Origin: Papilionanthe hookeriana x Papilionanthe teres
Taxonomy: Eukaryota > Streptophyta > Magnoliopsida > Asparagales > Orchidaceae
Length of the DNA stretch: 64,000 nucleotides
Assembly: GCA_022702705.1 (NCBI GenBank)
Contig: CM040427.1
Coordinates: 72,965,283-73,029,282 of the forward strand
Reading direction: 5' to 3'
This document shows, piece by piece, positions 11,634 to 23,414 of this stretch. The position numbers and the translations under genes were made by a program. Positions within the stretch are counted from its first letter, which is position 1; each line of letters opens with the position of its first letter. Below the pieces are notes generated by a model that did no database searches, had not been told where the DNA came from, and saw nothing but the letters and a program-made list of their open reading frames with translations.

Positions 11634-12790
11634 ATGGCCACCAAATTCTTAAAAACCATAAAAACTGAAGTTTTCAACCGAAGAAAATTCGTCAGTTCAG
11701 AGGCGCAGCGTATCTTCAACAAAGGTTTGATGAAGAAAAGACTTATTAAAGAAAGAGGATTTGTCAACAGAGCAGTAGAGAATTCCACTACAAAAATCGA
11801 AGAAATGATCGCACGGCGGCATTGGGAGGTATTTTGTTATACGACATCCGCTGTAGTTATTCCGGTAGTTACGAGTTTTACTCTAATTTACATGCGATCA
11901 ACAATGGAAATGTCTACGTCGAGAGGAAGATGGGTAACATTTACTCCTTCAAGGGAAAATGAATTATTTTCTATAGAGAATACCTCTGTTTGTCATTATT
12001 CTAACTTTATGCCTTCAAGATACAATATGAACGAGATCTATAGATACCTGACCGATGAACCTGATGATTGGGAGTTATGCGAAGACGGGTATGTCAGTTT
12101 TTCTGCATCACTTCTTAACCCTGTCTCAAAGAATTGGCATTTCTTTATATCATCAAAATTATTACCTACTATGAGGGTAAATAAAGTTTCAAAGAAATGC
12201 GCTATTTTAAACTACTGTATTCAAATTGGATTACCTTCGATGTTGGATCAATAATAGTAAAGTCTGCATTGGGATTGATTGTGCATGGGTCAGTACATGG
12301 ACTTGGACACCCATCGACTATATTTGCTTTATGCGGTCGGTACTGAAGTTTCTTATGAGGCTTGGGAAAAAGTACTTTTACCATGGAAACCACTGGACCT
12401 ACTGATATGTTTCCAACTTCGGATAACAATGATGAGATTACCATTATTTCTGACTGAGCATCACAGAACAATCCTTTAGCAAGGCCCTTTACTGATAAAA
12501 CTAATTTCATTCTGAAGAAGATTAAAGGATTGGAGAAAGAATTGCAAAATGTGATGAATTCCATCGACAATATCTCTGATATGTTTGATCACATTGACTG
12601 GAGAATGAAGGAGCACTTTGATCATACTGGACATCTGGAGGCCAGTTTTATTCATCTACTAAGACAGAAAGGATGGATTAATGAAGAATCTACTGCAGAA
12701 TTCCCTTTCAGGCCTTTCTACAATTTATTTGTGCACCTGCGTCGCATAGGGAATATCAGAGAAGATATTAGTTCAGACACTGAAGAGTAG
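11634..12790 (+). pseudogene. Athila env-position ORF 3a (putative plant transposon protein domain)
   Basis: The frame opens at 11523; the ATG at 11634 (MATKFLKTIKTEVF) is the likely start. Domain signs are KERGFVNRAV, RRHWEVFCYTTSAVVIPVV and KNWHFFISSKLLPT, matching the plant-specific domain often annotated 'putative plant transposon protein', found after pol in Athila elements. A frameshift near 12230 ends the first frame. The sequence continues as a GLGHPSTIFALC segment and then a coiled-coil-like C-terminus (12530-12790, ending in acidic residues). I see no convincing signal peptide or transmembrane segment, so 'envelope' describes only the position. ORF 3b at 13603 is a diverged second copy of the same architecture. 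Confidence 0.8.
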
Positions 12791-13187
12791 GAAAGATTTC
12801 TATGTTTATGTCATATATTTGTGTGTATATGTGTTGATTTGGATTTAGGTTTTATTATGAGTCGAACTTTGATTTGATCATCTCAGAATTGATGAGATTT
12901 TATGTAATTGTTATGTCTCAGCATTTAGAGTGTTGTGGTGTGGATTGCGATGCTGAGTATTATGGATTTGAACATTTAAGTTAAGTATGTGTTAAGTTGT
13001 TAGTGTGAAGTTTGTAAGTTTCATGGATTTCATATATAAAGTTATATTGTTTGTGTTGTGTGAACTTTTTGTGAGTATAAGTATCTAATCTTCATACTAT
13101 TATTAAATTAAATGATCAGAAGATTGATTAAGGGCAATTCGAGGTTGAAAATGATTGACGAATTTCAAAAATTTAAAATTTTTGGGA
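12791..13187 (+). other. Spacer between ORF3a and ORF3b
   Basis: This is T/G-rich, AT-rich sequence. No ORF or repeat of note was seen. Confidence 0.6.
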
Positions 13188-13245
13188 TCTCGCCAACGGT
13201 GAGAATTATCTCGCCGACAGCGAGAAAAATCTCGCTGACAGCGAG
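13188..13245 (+). promoter_or_regulatory. Palindrome/DRE-like cluster upstream of ORF3b
   Basis: Three units lie in tandem: 13188-13203, 13210-13224 (CTCGCCGACAGCGAG, GCCGAC at 13213-13218) and 13231-13245. The cluster is about 360 bp before the ORF3b ATG and parallels the one before ORF3a. Confidence 0.5.
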
Positions 13246-13602
13246 ATCGTGAAAAGACCTATATTTGACCGGTCAACTGACACTATTCATCATCCCTTTC
13301 CTCAAATTTTTGAAAAAACCGACCTAGGGCTTGAGAGATCTTGGATTTGAGGCGATTTCAACACTTTTTGACACCGGATTTCATCTTCCCTTGGTAAGAG
13401 CTTCACTCCTATGCAAAAATTTTTGATTTTCACCATGAATTTCTTCTACATTGGTGAATTTTGAAAAATTTCGAAATGTGGAGAAAATACTTGGAAGAAT
13501 TTCATGGAAATTGATTTAAATGGATTTTAGATGTTGTAGGAAGCCTTCTTAGTAATATTTTGAAGTTTAGTTAAGATTTTTGCAAATTTCACAGATCGAG
13601 AA

Positions 13603-14791
13603 ATGGCTCCACGACAAAAGCGACGGATAGATTATGACGAAACCCGATTCATTCATGCAAGAGCACAAACTCGATATTTTCAAAACATACAAGCAAGAAA
13701 ATGCATTCAAGATCGAGTTTTCAAGAATCCGGGAGGAGAAGTTGAGCGAATCATTAAGGAGCGAGGATGGGAAAATTTACGTTTCGTGACCAACGGAAGC
13801 AGTTGTAGATGTAGTAAAGGAATTTTATGCAAATTTAACACAAGTGAAGATGCACTAGGTTAAGGTTAGAGGATTTTTCGTAGAATTCAACGCTGCTAGA
13901 ATAAATGCTTATTATGAAGTACGAGACACCTACACCAGCGAGTATGAAACTTTTGGAACTATGGAAGGACCACTGGAAGAGGTGATCGACTTTCTCACTG
14001 ATGGGAAAGGTGTCTGGAAGATAAAGCAGCGGGAACGGGTAAACTTCCCTCTTTCTATGCTAAATGCAACATCTAAAGCCTAGCATTATTTTATTTGTTC
14101 TACTTTGTTACCTACCTACCACCATAGTGAGGTAACAAGAGATAGAGCAGTTTTAAATTTCTGTATTCAGAACCAGAAGAGTATTAATGTCAGAAATGTT
14201 ATTTATAAAAATATATTAGCCACCCCTAAAAATGAAAGTGGAGGAGGACTAGGACATCCTGGTCTTATCTATGCACTCTGCCAATTATCTGGGGTAGAGG
14301 CGAGAGATGATGAGGAATGGATTGAACCTATGAAACCCCTTACTCGAGCTAATATAAAGAAATATGAATCCCACGAAGGATGGAGATGCAGGACGAGGGA
14401 TTATGTACCTTCTTCAAGTAGAGATATACCCTCTACTAGTTATGATCCACCCCCTCGAGTACCACTCCTACCCTTCGAAGATCTGATGAATAAATTAACC
14501 CTGAGTAGAAAGAGTTTAGAGTTATTTGGAGAAAATATGGAAAGAAGATTTGAGCATATAGACCAAAGGATCAGAGGCTTGGAAAGAAGACACGATTATG
14601 ATAGCGAATATCTCCAGCGACATTCAGAGTACGAAATTGCATACTATGAGGCTGAACGTCGATATAGGAGTGGTGATTTAGATGTTGTCTTTCCTGAGTG
14701 CCCCCGCTATTCACAGTACCAGCCTGCTCAGCCTTCTCAGCCTGGAGATCAGGGAGATGACATAGCTTGGGATTTTGATGCAGTAGATTAG
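13603..14791 (+). pseudogene. Athila env-position ORF 3b (second copy of the domain)
   Basis: The start MAPRQKRRIDYDE at 13603 is the typical N-terminus of this family. VKEFYANL-type sequence follows near 13805, but a frameshift there and a TAG near 14081 break the middle. From 14105 the frame is open: LLPTYHHSEVTRDRAVLNF, GLGHPGLIYALC, then a predicted coiled coil (SLELFGENMERRFEHIDQRI) and a Tyr/Pro/Gln-rich tail. ORF3a and ORF3b share the order N-terminal basic segment, WxxF/VV core, LLPT segment, GLGHP segment, coiled coil, so they are paralogues within one element. Function is unknown. Confidence 0.82.
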
Positions 14792-16165
14792 AGCTTTTGT
14801 TTAGTTTATTCAGTTTGTTTAGATTTGTTGTTATTTTGGGAAACTTTATTATTTTGGATGTAATTATTCTGGACTTTCTAGAGACTATGGATGTTGATAT
14901 ATTTGCTTATGTTATGATATTAGACTTCTTATGTGTGTTAAATTAGTTTGCAATTTTTTATATATATAGGATGTTAGTTTAAGTTTTTATAAGTTATGAA
15001 TGTTAACATTGTTTAGATTGTTTTAATATGTTTTAAAATAGATTAGTTAATTGTATGTGTAGTAATAGATTAAGTTTTCATTTGTTATGTTTGATACTTA
15101 TTTTAAAATTTCATCCCTACACTTTTTTTAAATACTATATGTGGAAGAATACTAACGAGTACAAGTTACGTAAGTAATGAAAAAGCTGCAAAAATTTCAA
15201 AGAAAAGAAATACCTAAAGCTCGAAAGGTATGATGAATTTTACTATATACTTTCCCTTTTTCACTATTTAGTATAGATAGAAAAATTTAAGTTTGGGGGA
15301 AGGTAAAAATACAAATTTAATTATTAAAATTGTTCTCAATTTCTATTTTCAAAAATTATTATTAAATGATTTTCTATAGTAGTTTTTTAATTCAATAAAC
15401 ATGAATTACTTTATTTAATTGTTATATAAAGTTAAAAAAAATGTTTCTAGTAATTCAATTAATTAATTGAATAAGATATTTGGTTAAAAGGAATAAGAAT
15501 ATAGTAAACTATTTAAAGTAAGGAAAACTATATTCTAAAAATTGAAAATTCTTAAGTATTTAAGTGAAAAAGAAAGGATAGAAACTCAATGAAGTAAAGA
15601 CTATGAAATATATATAAACAAGGAAATATTCTAAGTTTCAAATTTAGGAAGAGAAATTGAAGTTCAAAATTATTAACAGGCTATCCAGATACAGTAATCC
15701 TCACTTGAAAAAGAAAAAGAAGAAGAAGGATTGAAAATCAATCCAAAAAGAAAAGAAAAGAAAAACATAAAGTGAGGAGAAGCTTGAGGAGATGCCTTAT
15801 CAAAAATTGGCTTCAATGAAATCAACCTAAAGGGTAAAACTTAAGTATATTTCTAAACTTATATTTATGGATTAGTATTTTACTATATAGTGTTTTCTTG
15901 AACTTCCTATCATCTAAATATCTTAAGTAACTTACTCTTTTTAAATATAGTTATTCCTAAAATAAATAGAAAACTAGAAATCTTAGACCTGATAACTAAA
16001 TAATCTTATATCTATAAAGTTAATTTAATTACTCGAAATATTTATATTTTACTTTATTATAATATTATTTAAATTTAATTCCTAGTATATACGAATTGAA
16101 AAATTCTATTACGAAATCATTATTTTTATTTAGTATTAAAATTACTTGAGGACCGAGTAATAATT
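14792..16165 (+). other. Athila 3' untranslated region
   Basis: AT-rich, no ORF. It holds a second polypurine-like stretch, AAGTTTGGGGGAAGG (15289-15303), almost 900 bp before the 3' LTR, and a nested hairpin at 15698-15778 within a purine-rich tract. The rest shows nothing I can name. Confidence 0.6.
15698..15778 (+). other. Nested hairpin in purine-rich tract
   Basis: Outer arms TCCTCACTT (15698-15706) and AAGTGAGGA (15770-15778) pair over 9 bp. Inside, GGATTGA-AAA-TCAATCC (15728-15744) forms a 7-bp stem with a 3-nt loop. The rest of the loop is almost pure A and G. Confidence 0.55.
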
Positions 16166-16179
16166 AAGTTTGGGGATTT
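16166..16179 (+). other. Polypurine tract, Athila
   Basis: AAGTTTGGGGATTT abuts the TG of the 3' LTR. This is the expected priming site for plus-strand DNA synthesis. Confidence 0.75.
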
Positions 16180-16357
16180 TGATCACGGAAAAATACATTA
16201 AGAAATTCATATCTATTTTTGATGAAATTGCACTTTAAAGAAAGGTATTTTCTTTATTTTACTGCAGGAACGAAGATTTATAAGTGATGGAAGCAAAAAA
16301 GCATGAAATGGAGCGAATTTGGATCAAAAAGGAAGAAATTCATGCAAATTGAACTAA

Positions 16358-16525
16358 GTCGGCGAGATCGAGGCCGCCGACGGCAAGATCATGAGGAGAA
16401 TTTCTGAAGGAATTATAACTACCTCGCCGACAGTGAGCCCGAGCCCACCGTCAGCGAGATCGCTTGGTTTGAAGACCTTCTAGAAGCCCCACTAACGGCG
16501 AGGTCGTTTCCTGCCGACGGCGAGA
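16358..16525 (+). promoter_or_regulatory. Palindrome/DRE-like cluster, 3' LTR copy
   Basis: This matches 4372-4542. GCCGAC occurs at 16376, 16426 and 16513, and GTCGGC (the reverse complement) at 16358. Confidence 0.5.
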
Positions 16526-16600
16526 CAGTTCAAAATGCAAATACTTTGAACCTGGACACTTTTTGAAGAGGTGTTTAAGCACCCCTTGGACCTTTGCCTA

Positions 16601-16616
16601 CCTCTATAAATAGAGG
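16601..16616 (+). promoter_or_regulatory. TATA box in a palindrome, Athila 3' LTR
   Basis: Identical to 4619-4634 (CCTCTATAAATAGAGG). Confidence 0.75.
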
Positions 16617-17730
16617 CCGAATTCTAGTGTCTAGGTGTGTCTATTTTAGAGAGTCTGATTCTCTTTTTGGTGTTTTAAGTGTGTCTGTTGTTAGTCATTA
16701 GTGAGTTTCTTTAGTTTATTTGAGTGTTATTTAGAAGTTTGTTGTACTAGAAGGAATAGTCAAAGGAACTTCAAGAAGTCTACTTGGGAAGGAAATTAAG
16801 ATAAGTATCTTTGTTTATTGTTTTTAGCTTTAAATGAAATCCATGCTTTATTTTATTTCCATGCATTCTGAGTAGTTTTCTTAGTCTTTCTCCTTGTTTA
16901 TGAAAATTATGCGGATTGATGAAATTAAATAGAAGTACCTAATATATTAAAATAAATTATGATAATTTTTACTTAAAACTTAATTTACTTTCAATCGACC
17001 GATTGAGTTGTTAAAATATGTTGAATTATCAACTATAGTAAAAATTACATCCAATATTCAGGGAAGTCAAAAACCTTAGAAGGAGGGTGCAAATAGATAG
17101 GGAAATAATATATATCGGACGTAGAATTGGACATTTTAGTGTGACATACTAAAATATTCAATTTGGTCCTATTGTTTGAGAGCTGAAGTGTAGATGTTAG
17201 CCCTCAGGTGAGGGGAACGTGGGAGCTACGAAGTGGCGGCCGATATCCTCCCGGCCTAGCCGTGATTCGGTAATCAAACATAGGATTAGTCAATGTTCTT
17301 TGCATCGGGACCAAAGGGTAAAGAATAAGAATGCTCCTATTTGTCACAATACAATTCAAGAATTCTATTTAGATTCATCATTCACTTAATTTTCTAAAAA
17401 CAAGGAGAAGGATACTTTTTCTGAATTATTTAAATCAACTTATTTCAAGCATTAGTTTACTTTAGTTTGTTGTAGTTACTTTAAATTTCCGTTTACTATA
17501 TTAGTAAGTAATTCCTTTAAATTTAGCTGATAACAAATCTATTAAAAACTTTCCTGTGGGATCGATAACCAGGACTCCACTAGAACCCTGTATTACTGGA
17601 TACGATACGTATACTTGCGTAGAATCCACATTATACATTTCATCATTAAATCATATATATATTTAAAGCGGGATCAAGTTTTTGGTGTCGTTGCTATAAC
17701 ATAAATTGCAAACATATCAAAAGTGGGTCA

Positions 17731-17735
17731 GTGGG
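17731..17735. repeat. Target-site duplication, right (GTGGG)
   Basis: Pairs with ATGGG at 4190-4194, one mismatch. Confidence 0.7.
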
Positions 17736-17830
17736 CTTGCACTCAGGAGGTCACAGAGAAGCTCTGGTGAGGTTTTGATAGGGTTTCCTTGAGAAAATTT
17801 CAGCATCCCCTCTTGGCCGTGAAGGATAGC

Positions 17831-17838
17831 TTTTATAG
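17831..17838 (-). promoter_or_regulatory. TATA box of LTR copy 1
   Basis: The minus strand reads CTATAAAA, followed about 15 nt later by CACGGCCAAGAG. The same arrangement occurs in copies 2 and 3 and, with CTATTTAAA, in the young LTR. Confidence 0.65.
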
Positions 17839-20800
17839 CCAGTGCCAATGGGTGGATATTATGGCTTAATTTGGGTGCTTTAGGCCGCTTAAGGTGAGGG
17901 CTAAGCAGTGTCATCGATCACTGAGGGGATGCCTCACTGACAAAGCTCAATTTTGAGTTTAAAAGGGCATGGCAGCTTTCGAGCTTAGCTGTTCTGGCGG
18001 CTAGGTGGTTAGCAAGGACGGGGAAGGTGGCTGGTAGGCTGATGGGAGGTAAGAGTGGAGCTCAGTGCCATTAATTGGGTTACTTACTTGAGGGTTAAGG
18101 GGTGTTATGGGTTAGCCGAAAAGGGTGAGGTCCATTGGTCCTAAGCGAGGGACCTTCCATCCACGGCACAATGGACTTGGGTTTGGTTGGTCTTGGTTGG
18201 TCTCTAAGGTCCCAAGGTTGGCTGTGGTGGAGCCAATTTGGTCAATTTGGTTCAATTTAAGTAACATTGGGTCATGGGTTTAATTTAGGTCATATTGGGT
18301 TTAGGTTGAGCTAGGTTTGTTTTGAGCTTGGGTTAGAACCAATTTATTGTTTAAAGTGATTTATATGATTGTCATAAAGTGTTTAAAATGGGATTGGAGT
18401 GGTTTTGAATAGGTTTGGGGGTTCAATTTGGCATAATTTGGGATTTTGGTTAATTTAAGGCATGTTGGGTTAGCTTGAGTTTAGGTTGGGTTAGAGTGGG
18501 GCTAAAGGCCAATTGGTGGTTTTAAAAGCTCTAGGGGTATGTCATAAATAGTTTTCAATATTAATTGGGTGGAGATTTTTCGATTAGGGCATTCAATTTG
18601 ATGGATTTTGAACATGTAACACATTTAGGGCAAAATTGGGGATTTTGGCTAAGTTGGACTTAGGTAAGGCTTACGCTAAAATTAGGGGCTATTGAATGTT
18701 TCATTTGGCATAGGGGAATGTTATGAGAAGTTTGGAATTCAAATTGAGGAGAAATTGATTGATATTGAGTCAATTTGGGGGAAATGGGTCACTAGGTCAA
18801 AATTGGGGATATTTTATTTTAAGTGAAATTGAACTTAAATGTGGATCAAATTGGGTTTGGATTTGGTTTAGATTGAGGCTTGAGATGTTGAATTAAAGTT
18901 TGGAACTGAAATTGGGCATGATTGGGGGCAATTGGGTGGACATTGGGTTTAATTAGGCACTTTTAGGTTAAATGAGTCAAATTGGGGCTTTTGGTTGAAT
19001 TGGGCTAAATTGGGTCATGTGGTAGTTGAGAGAAATGAAATTGGGAATATTTAGGAGGTTTTGGGATTTTTTTTGAGAAATTTTGGAATTTTTGGGCTAG
19101 GAGGGGTATTGGTATTTTTGTAAATTTTGGGGCTATTTTAGAAATTTTGGTAAATTTGGGTAATTTTGGTCAATTTGAGTGGTGGGGAATACTTTAAAAT
19201 AAATTTTGGAGAAAATTGGGTAATTTGGAAATTTTGGAGGATTTTAGGGTTTAAGGGTATTTTAGGTAGATTTAGGGGCAAGGAGTCAAAAATTGAAATT
19301 TTGGAAAAATTGAGATTGATTGGAAGTGAGTAACATGGGATTGTTTACGTTGAGTCATGGACCAAAGGGAACCCTAATTTGGTCATCTATGTGTTGGTAC
19401 TAACCAAACCTTAGCTTGAGGCTAAGAGCTTGGAAAAACCACGCACATGAGTTTCCAAAGATTTAGGTCTGACCACCTATAAGGGACTTCCCCTGGGCTT
19501 TTTTTATGTGTGGTCTCTTTCTCCCAAAAGTAGAAGGTTAGGCCTTAAGATATGAAAACTCCCAGGGAAGTGAAAAAATGTTTGAATTTCTATGGAGGAG
19601 GCTTCCAAGACTAGTCTTCTAAGAAAGTCACCAGGAGAATCCTATGGCTAGACCCTAGACTATTCTAAAGAGAGACTAGACCTCAACAGAAAGTGAGGTC
19701 AACAAGCCCAAGCCTCTAGTCTTTGATTAAGATGGCTAGGATGAATATTTGAAGGTTCAAAAAAAGGTTACCACTTAGTTAGGTTTGGTCCCAAAGTGGT
19801 TAGGCATGGTTAAGACCCATAGCCCCTAAACTCTAATTCCACCCTAAACCCTAAAATTCAAACTAAAATTCCAAAATTCACCAAAAACTCCAAATTAATT
19901 CCAAAACATCACCCAAATCAATTTGAACCAACAATTTACCCAAAATCAGCAAAATTAGCAAAATTAGCAAAATACCCCCACAAAATACCCAAATAATCAA
20001 AAAATTCCAAAATCCCCAAAACCTCCAAAATCATCCCAAATGTCCTCAAAATCAATCAAAACCACTTCATTGAGCTCCATTTGACCAAAATGACTCAATT
20101 TGAAGGCCCCAAATTACCCTTAAAGGCCCAAAATCCCCAAATCACCTCTACGTTCCACCAAATTGAATTCAAACTTCCACAATATCAATTCCAAATAAAA
20201 ATTCATCATGTCCAAACCCAATTGAAATCAAATTCAAGCACAATTTTCAAACCTAAAATTTCAATCCCAAGTCAAATACCCCAAATTGGCCCAAAATCTA
20301 AAATTCCCTAAATTGAGCTCCATAGCCAATTCAACTTCCCCAAATTTCAAATCTATATTGAACATCATCATGTCTGAACCCAATTTTGATCAAATACAAA
20401 TCCATTTGATTATTTGATGACTAACTTCAAAATTAAATCTAGCCCATCATGCATGTTAAAAAGCCCATACCCCAAATGCATTTAAAAGCCCACGACCCCC
20501 AATTTTAAAAGCCCAATTTGAGCTCATATGATAAAATATCAATTCCTCATCATCCCATGGTATTTAAATTGCCCCATCATGGCATCAAATGAATCATATC
20601 CTGCATGTACATGACAATTTATCCAAATTAGGCATGTTGGAATTTTCCATTGAAAATTCATAAAATAAAAAATTCCTTTCTCATGAAACACTCTCATGGC
20701 ACCATGCATGAAATGACATCCCATGAAGCCTCCCATGATCATCCCAATGTCAAATTTGCCAAAAATGTATAAGGTAGCTGACTATTCCCTCTTCCTCACT

Positions 20801-21262
20801 CACTTGGATTTACCCCATACTCGAGGCATTTAAACTCTTTTCCAAAACCCTAAACCAGCCATCAAAACTCACCAAAACATGCTAAGGGAACTTAAGACCG
20901 GCTTGTACCACTTTTTGGGAAATGATTTAGCCAAGTGACCAAGGGTATAAACCCAAGCCTATCCGACTTACCCAAAATCTAAAATCCACTTTGAATCTTC
21001 ACCATGGAGCCATGCTAAACTCAAATTGACTCAATCACTCAACCTCCCTGGCTCACCTAACCTTGAGGCTGATCTGACCCTGGCCGGCCAACAACCCCCG
21101 CTGCTGGAAAACACCCAGCCTGAGAGCTCCACCTGGGCCTAAACTTAAAAATACACCCATCCAATGTGTCCCAACCTAATTGTCTACTGGAGCTCTTCTT
21201 CCTTCCACCTAAGCAAAAAAGCTCACCCAGTTTGAAGCCATCACAGCCACCCTCTCCCCCCT

Positions 21263-21270
21263 CTATTTAG
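21263..21270 (+). promoter_or_regulatory. TATA-like box of LTR copy 2
   Basis: CTATTTAG, followed by CTCACGGCCAAGAGAGG as in the other copies. Confidence 0.5.
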
Positions 21271-22790
21271 ACTCCACATCTCACGGCCAAGAGAGGAGAT
21301 GTTCAGTTTCCTTAAGGACGCTCTGTCCAATTGATCCTAGAGACTCCTCAAGACTTATTGAGCTTAATCCAGCCATTCTCCAACCCTAATTTCCATTGCT
21401 CGAGCCCAATTTTCCAGCCCAATTCTCAGGCCAGAAATAGTATACCTATCAAAACTCCACCAAATTCAAATTAACTTAACCCACACGTTCACCAGAGTAG
21501 GAGAAGAAATTTTCCATTCAAAGCCCCATCAATTGGATGCTCTGTACTAGACTTCCATTAAGAGCTTCTCACTGTAGGAGGTAGTCTTACACAAACAGTT
21601 TACCAGGGTCAATCAACACATCCAGGAGGTTTGTCAGGACCTAAGGAAGTATCTACAACCACCCAATTGAGGCCAAACCTCTTGAGCAAAGGTATAGCAT
21701 TTTTCCCCCATTATTATGCTCAGATTGGAACTTTATGTAATGGACCTGTATTTTATACACATGTATCTGTATAGATGTGTTCGTCTATGTTAGATAAAGG
21801 TGTAGGAACAAACCACAAGTAATTTGGTTAAGAACCAAGGGAGAAAGTAGGGTTTAAATGTGTGTGGTGCTCGGTTTAAACCAATTGGGGACGATGACTA
21901 GCAGCCGTCCGATCGCGCGTGTATCAGATGGACGGTTAAGATCACGCCGGAATAGGGGACAGATTGTTAACGCGGACCCGCGTGGTGGATGATTCAGATG
22001 TTGGTGTTGAATGAGAGAGCGACACGCGTGCTTTCGGAGCGTTGTAGGATGACACGGCGTCTGAGCTCGATAAGAAGGAAATTAGGATTTTTTGTATTTA
22101 TTTAATTCAATTAATTTCAAAAATTCATAACTTGGTGTTGAAAAATCAGAAAAATAAAATAAAAATACACTATTACTCAATGAATAGAGTTGAATAATGT
22201 GGAAGAAAAATAAAAATGTTTTGTCATATATTAAATTTTAAATTAATTAAATACAGTATTGCATGTTTAAATCATATCTTGGCTTAGACATATCACCATG
22301 ACTTGAGCTATAGAGCTTTTGTTCTCTCTGTTAATGGGGACCTTCTCTGGTTTTTCCAAACTCAAACAGAATCTCTATGCAGAGATCCCTAATTTTTAAG
22401 ATAAATCATTCCTATTTTACTTAAAAAAATAAAATAATTATAATATAAATTAAAAAATTACAAACTTGTTTTGGTAGTTGATTAGGGTCAGAGGATCACA
22501 AGAAAAAAAATGGATTTTATGAATTAAAAATATCATTAATTGTAATTAACTCCCTAAAAAGCAATAAAAATCAAATAACTAACATAAAAATAAAAAAAGT
22601 CACAAAATGACACTAAAGGAAATGGTTAGGGAAGCTCCCCATAAAAAATTGAAATTAATTGGAGTAAATTTGATCACTAAAATTGAAATTTCAAGTAAAA
22701 TGATATTTTTGATATTAAAATAATTCTAATAATTAAAATACAAGTAAAAAATGAAAAATTGGTTTTGGGAGCTCCTTATAACCAGAGGAG

Positions 22791-23414
22791 TTTAAGAAAA
22801 ATAAAATTATAATTAAAATAAATCTTTCATTTTAAGCTATAATTTTAATATTTAAATAACTACAAATTAATTAAAAAATCATAAAAATCACTAAAATATA
22901 AAAGCCCTCCAAAATGTCACATTTGGTCTCCTGATCACATAGGAAAAATTAAAATAATTTTTCTAATTTTCTAAGTGAAGATATTAATTTTTGAAGACTT
23001 AAAATGGATTTTCCTTAATTTTACATTAAAATAGTTTCAATAAATCAAAGATAAATCATAAAAATATGAAATTTGTTTCTCTAGATTTCTGAAATACAAG
23101 AGATTTAAGAAAAATAAAATTGGAATTAAAATAAATATTTCATTTTTAAGCTATATTTTAATATTTAAATAATTAAAAATTAATTAAAAAATCATAAAAA
23201 TCACTAAAATATAAAAGCCCACCAAAATGTCACATTTGGTCTCCTGATCAGACAGGAAAAATTTAAATAATTTTTCTAATTTTCTAAGTGAAGATATTAA
23301 TTTTTGAAGGCTTAAAATGGATTGTTCTTAATTTTGCATTAAAATAATTTTAATAAATAAAAAAAATTATAAAAATATGAATTTGTTTCTCTAGATTTTT
23401 GAAATACAAAGAGA
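22791..23414 (+). repeat. Tandem duplication, about 313-bp unit, inside LTR copy 2
   Basis: TTTAAGAAAAATAAAATT recurs at 22791 and 23104, and a diverged third start lies at 23415. The intervening 313 and 311 bp match in order, including the phrase CACATTTGGTCTCCTGATCA in both units. Confidence 0.85.

Larger units (their letters stand above)
4195..17730 (+). mobile_element. Athila-type Ty3/Gypsy LTR retrotransposon, 13.5 kb, decayed
   Basis: The element has two similar LTRs of about 1.55 kb (TG...CA), a tRNA-Asp-type PBS directly after the 5' LTR, gag-protease-RT-RNaseH-integrase in Ty3/Gypsy order, two post-integrase ORFs in the env position, and a G-rich polypurine tract at the 3' LTR. The tRNA-Asp primer, the DLGAS protease motif, the TTAAACCAAGCGC motif after pol and the plant-specific post-pol ORF family are all typical of the Athila lineage. 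All ORFs carry stops or frameshifts, so this copy is non-autonomous. It sits in the 5' LTR of a minus-strand Tat/Ogre-like element. Confidence 0.95.
16180..17730 (+). repeat. Athila 3' LTR
   Basis: It begins TGATCACGG and ends GTGGGTCA, 1551 bp, collinear with 4195-5749. In the first palindrome unit about 6 nt of the 5' LTR version are missing here (16358-16366 reads GTCGGCGAG). Confidence 0.95.
17731..19704 (-). mobile_element. Proximal part of long LTR copy 1
   Basis: On the minus strand the LTR begins TGTTGACCTC at 19704 and carries the terminal palindrome GACCTCA...TGAGGTC (19679-19700). It then runs through a 1.2-kb strand-skewed region (G-rich on plus, C-rich and G-poor on minus, about 18100-19350) to a TATA box at 17838-17831. 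It is interrupted at 17731 by the Athila element and resumes at 4194. Confidence 0.88.

Noticed and set aside
12202..12570. 122-aa minus-strand ORF in ORF3a
   Set aside because: Antisense shadow of the decayed ORF3a; no recognisable domain.
19844..19858. Telomere-like CCCTAAACCCTAAA
   Set aside because: Only two units, and similar CCCTAAA words are scattered through the C/A-rich LTR regions (for example 30838, 31077). A telo-box role is possible but not supported.
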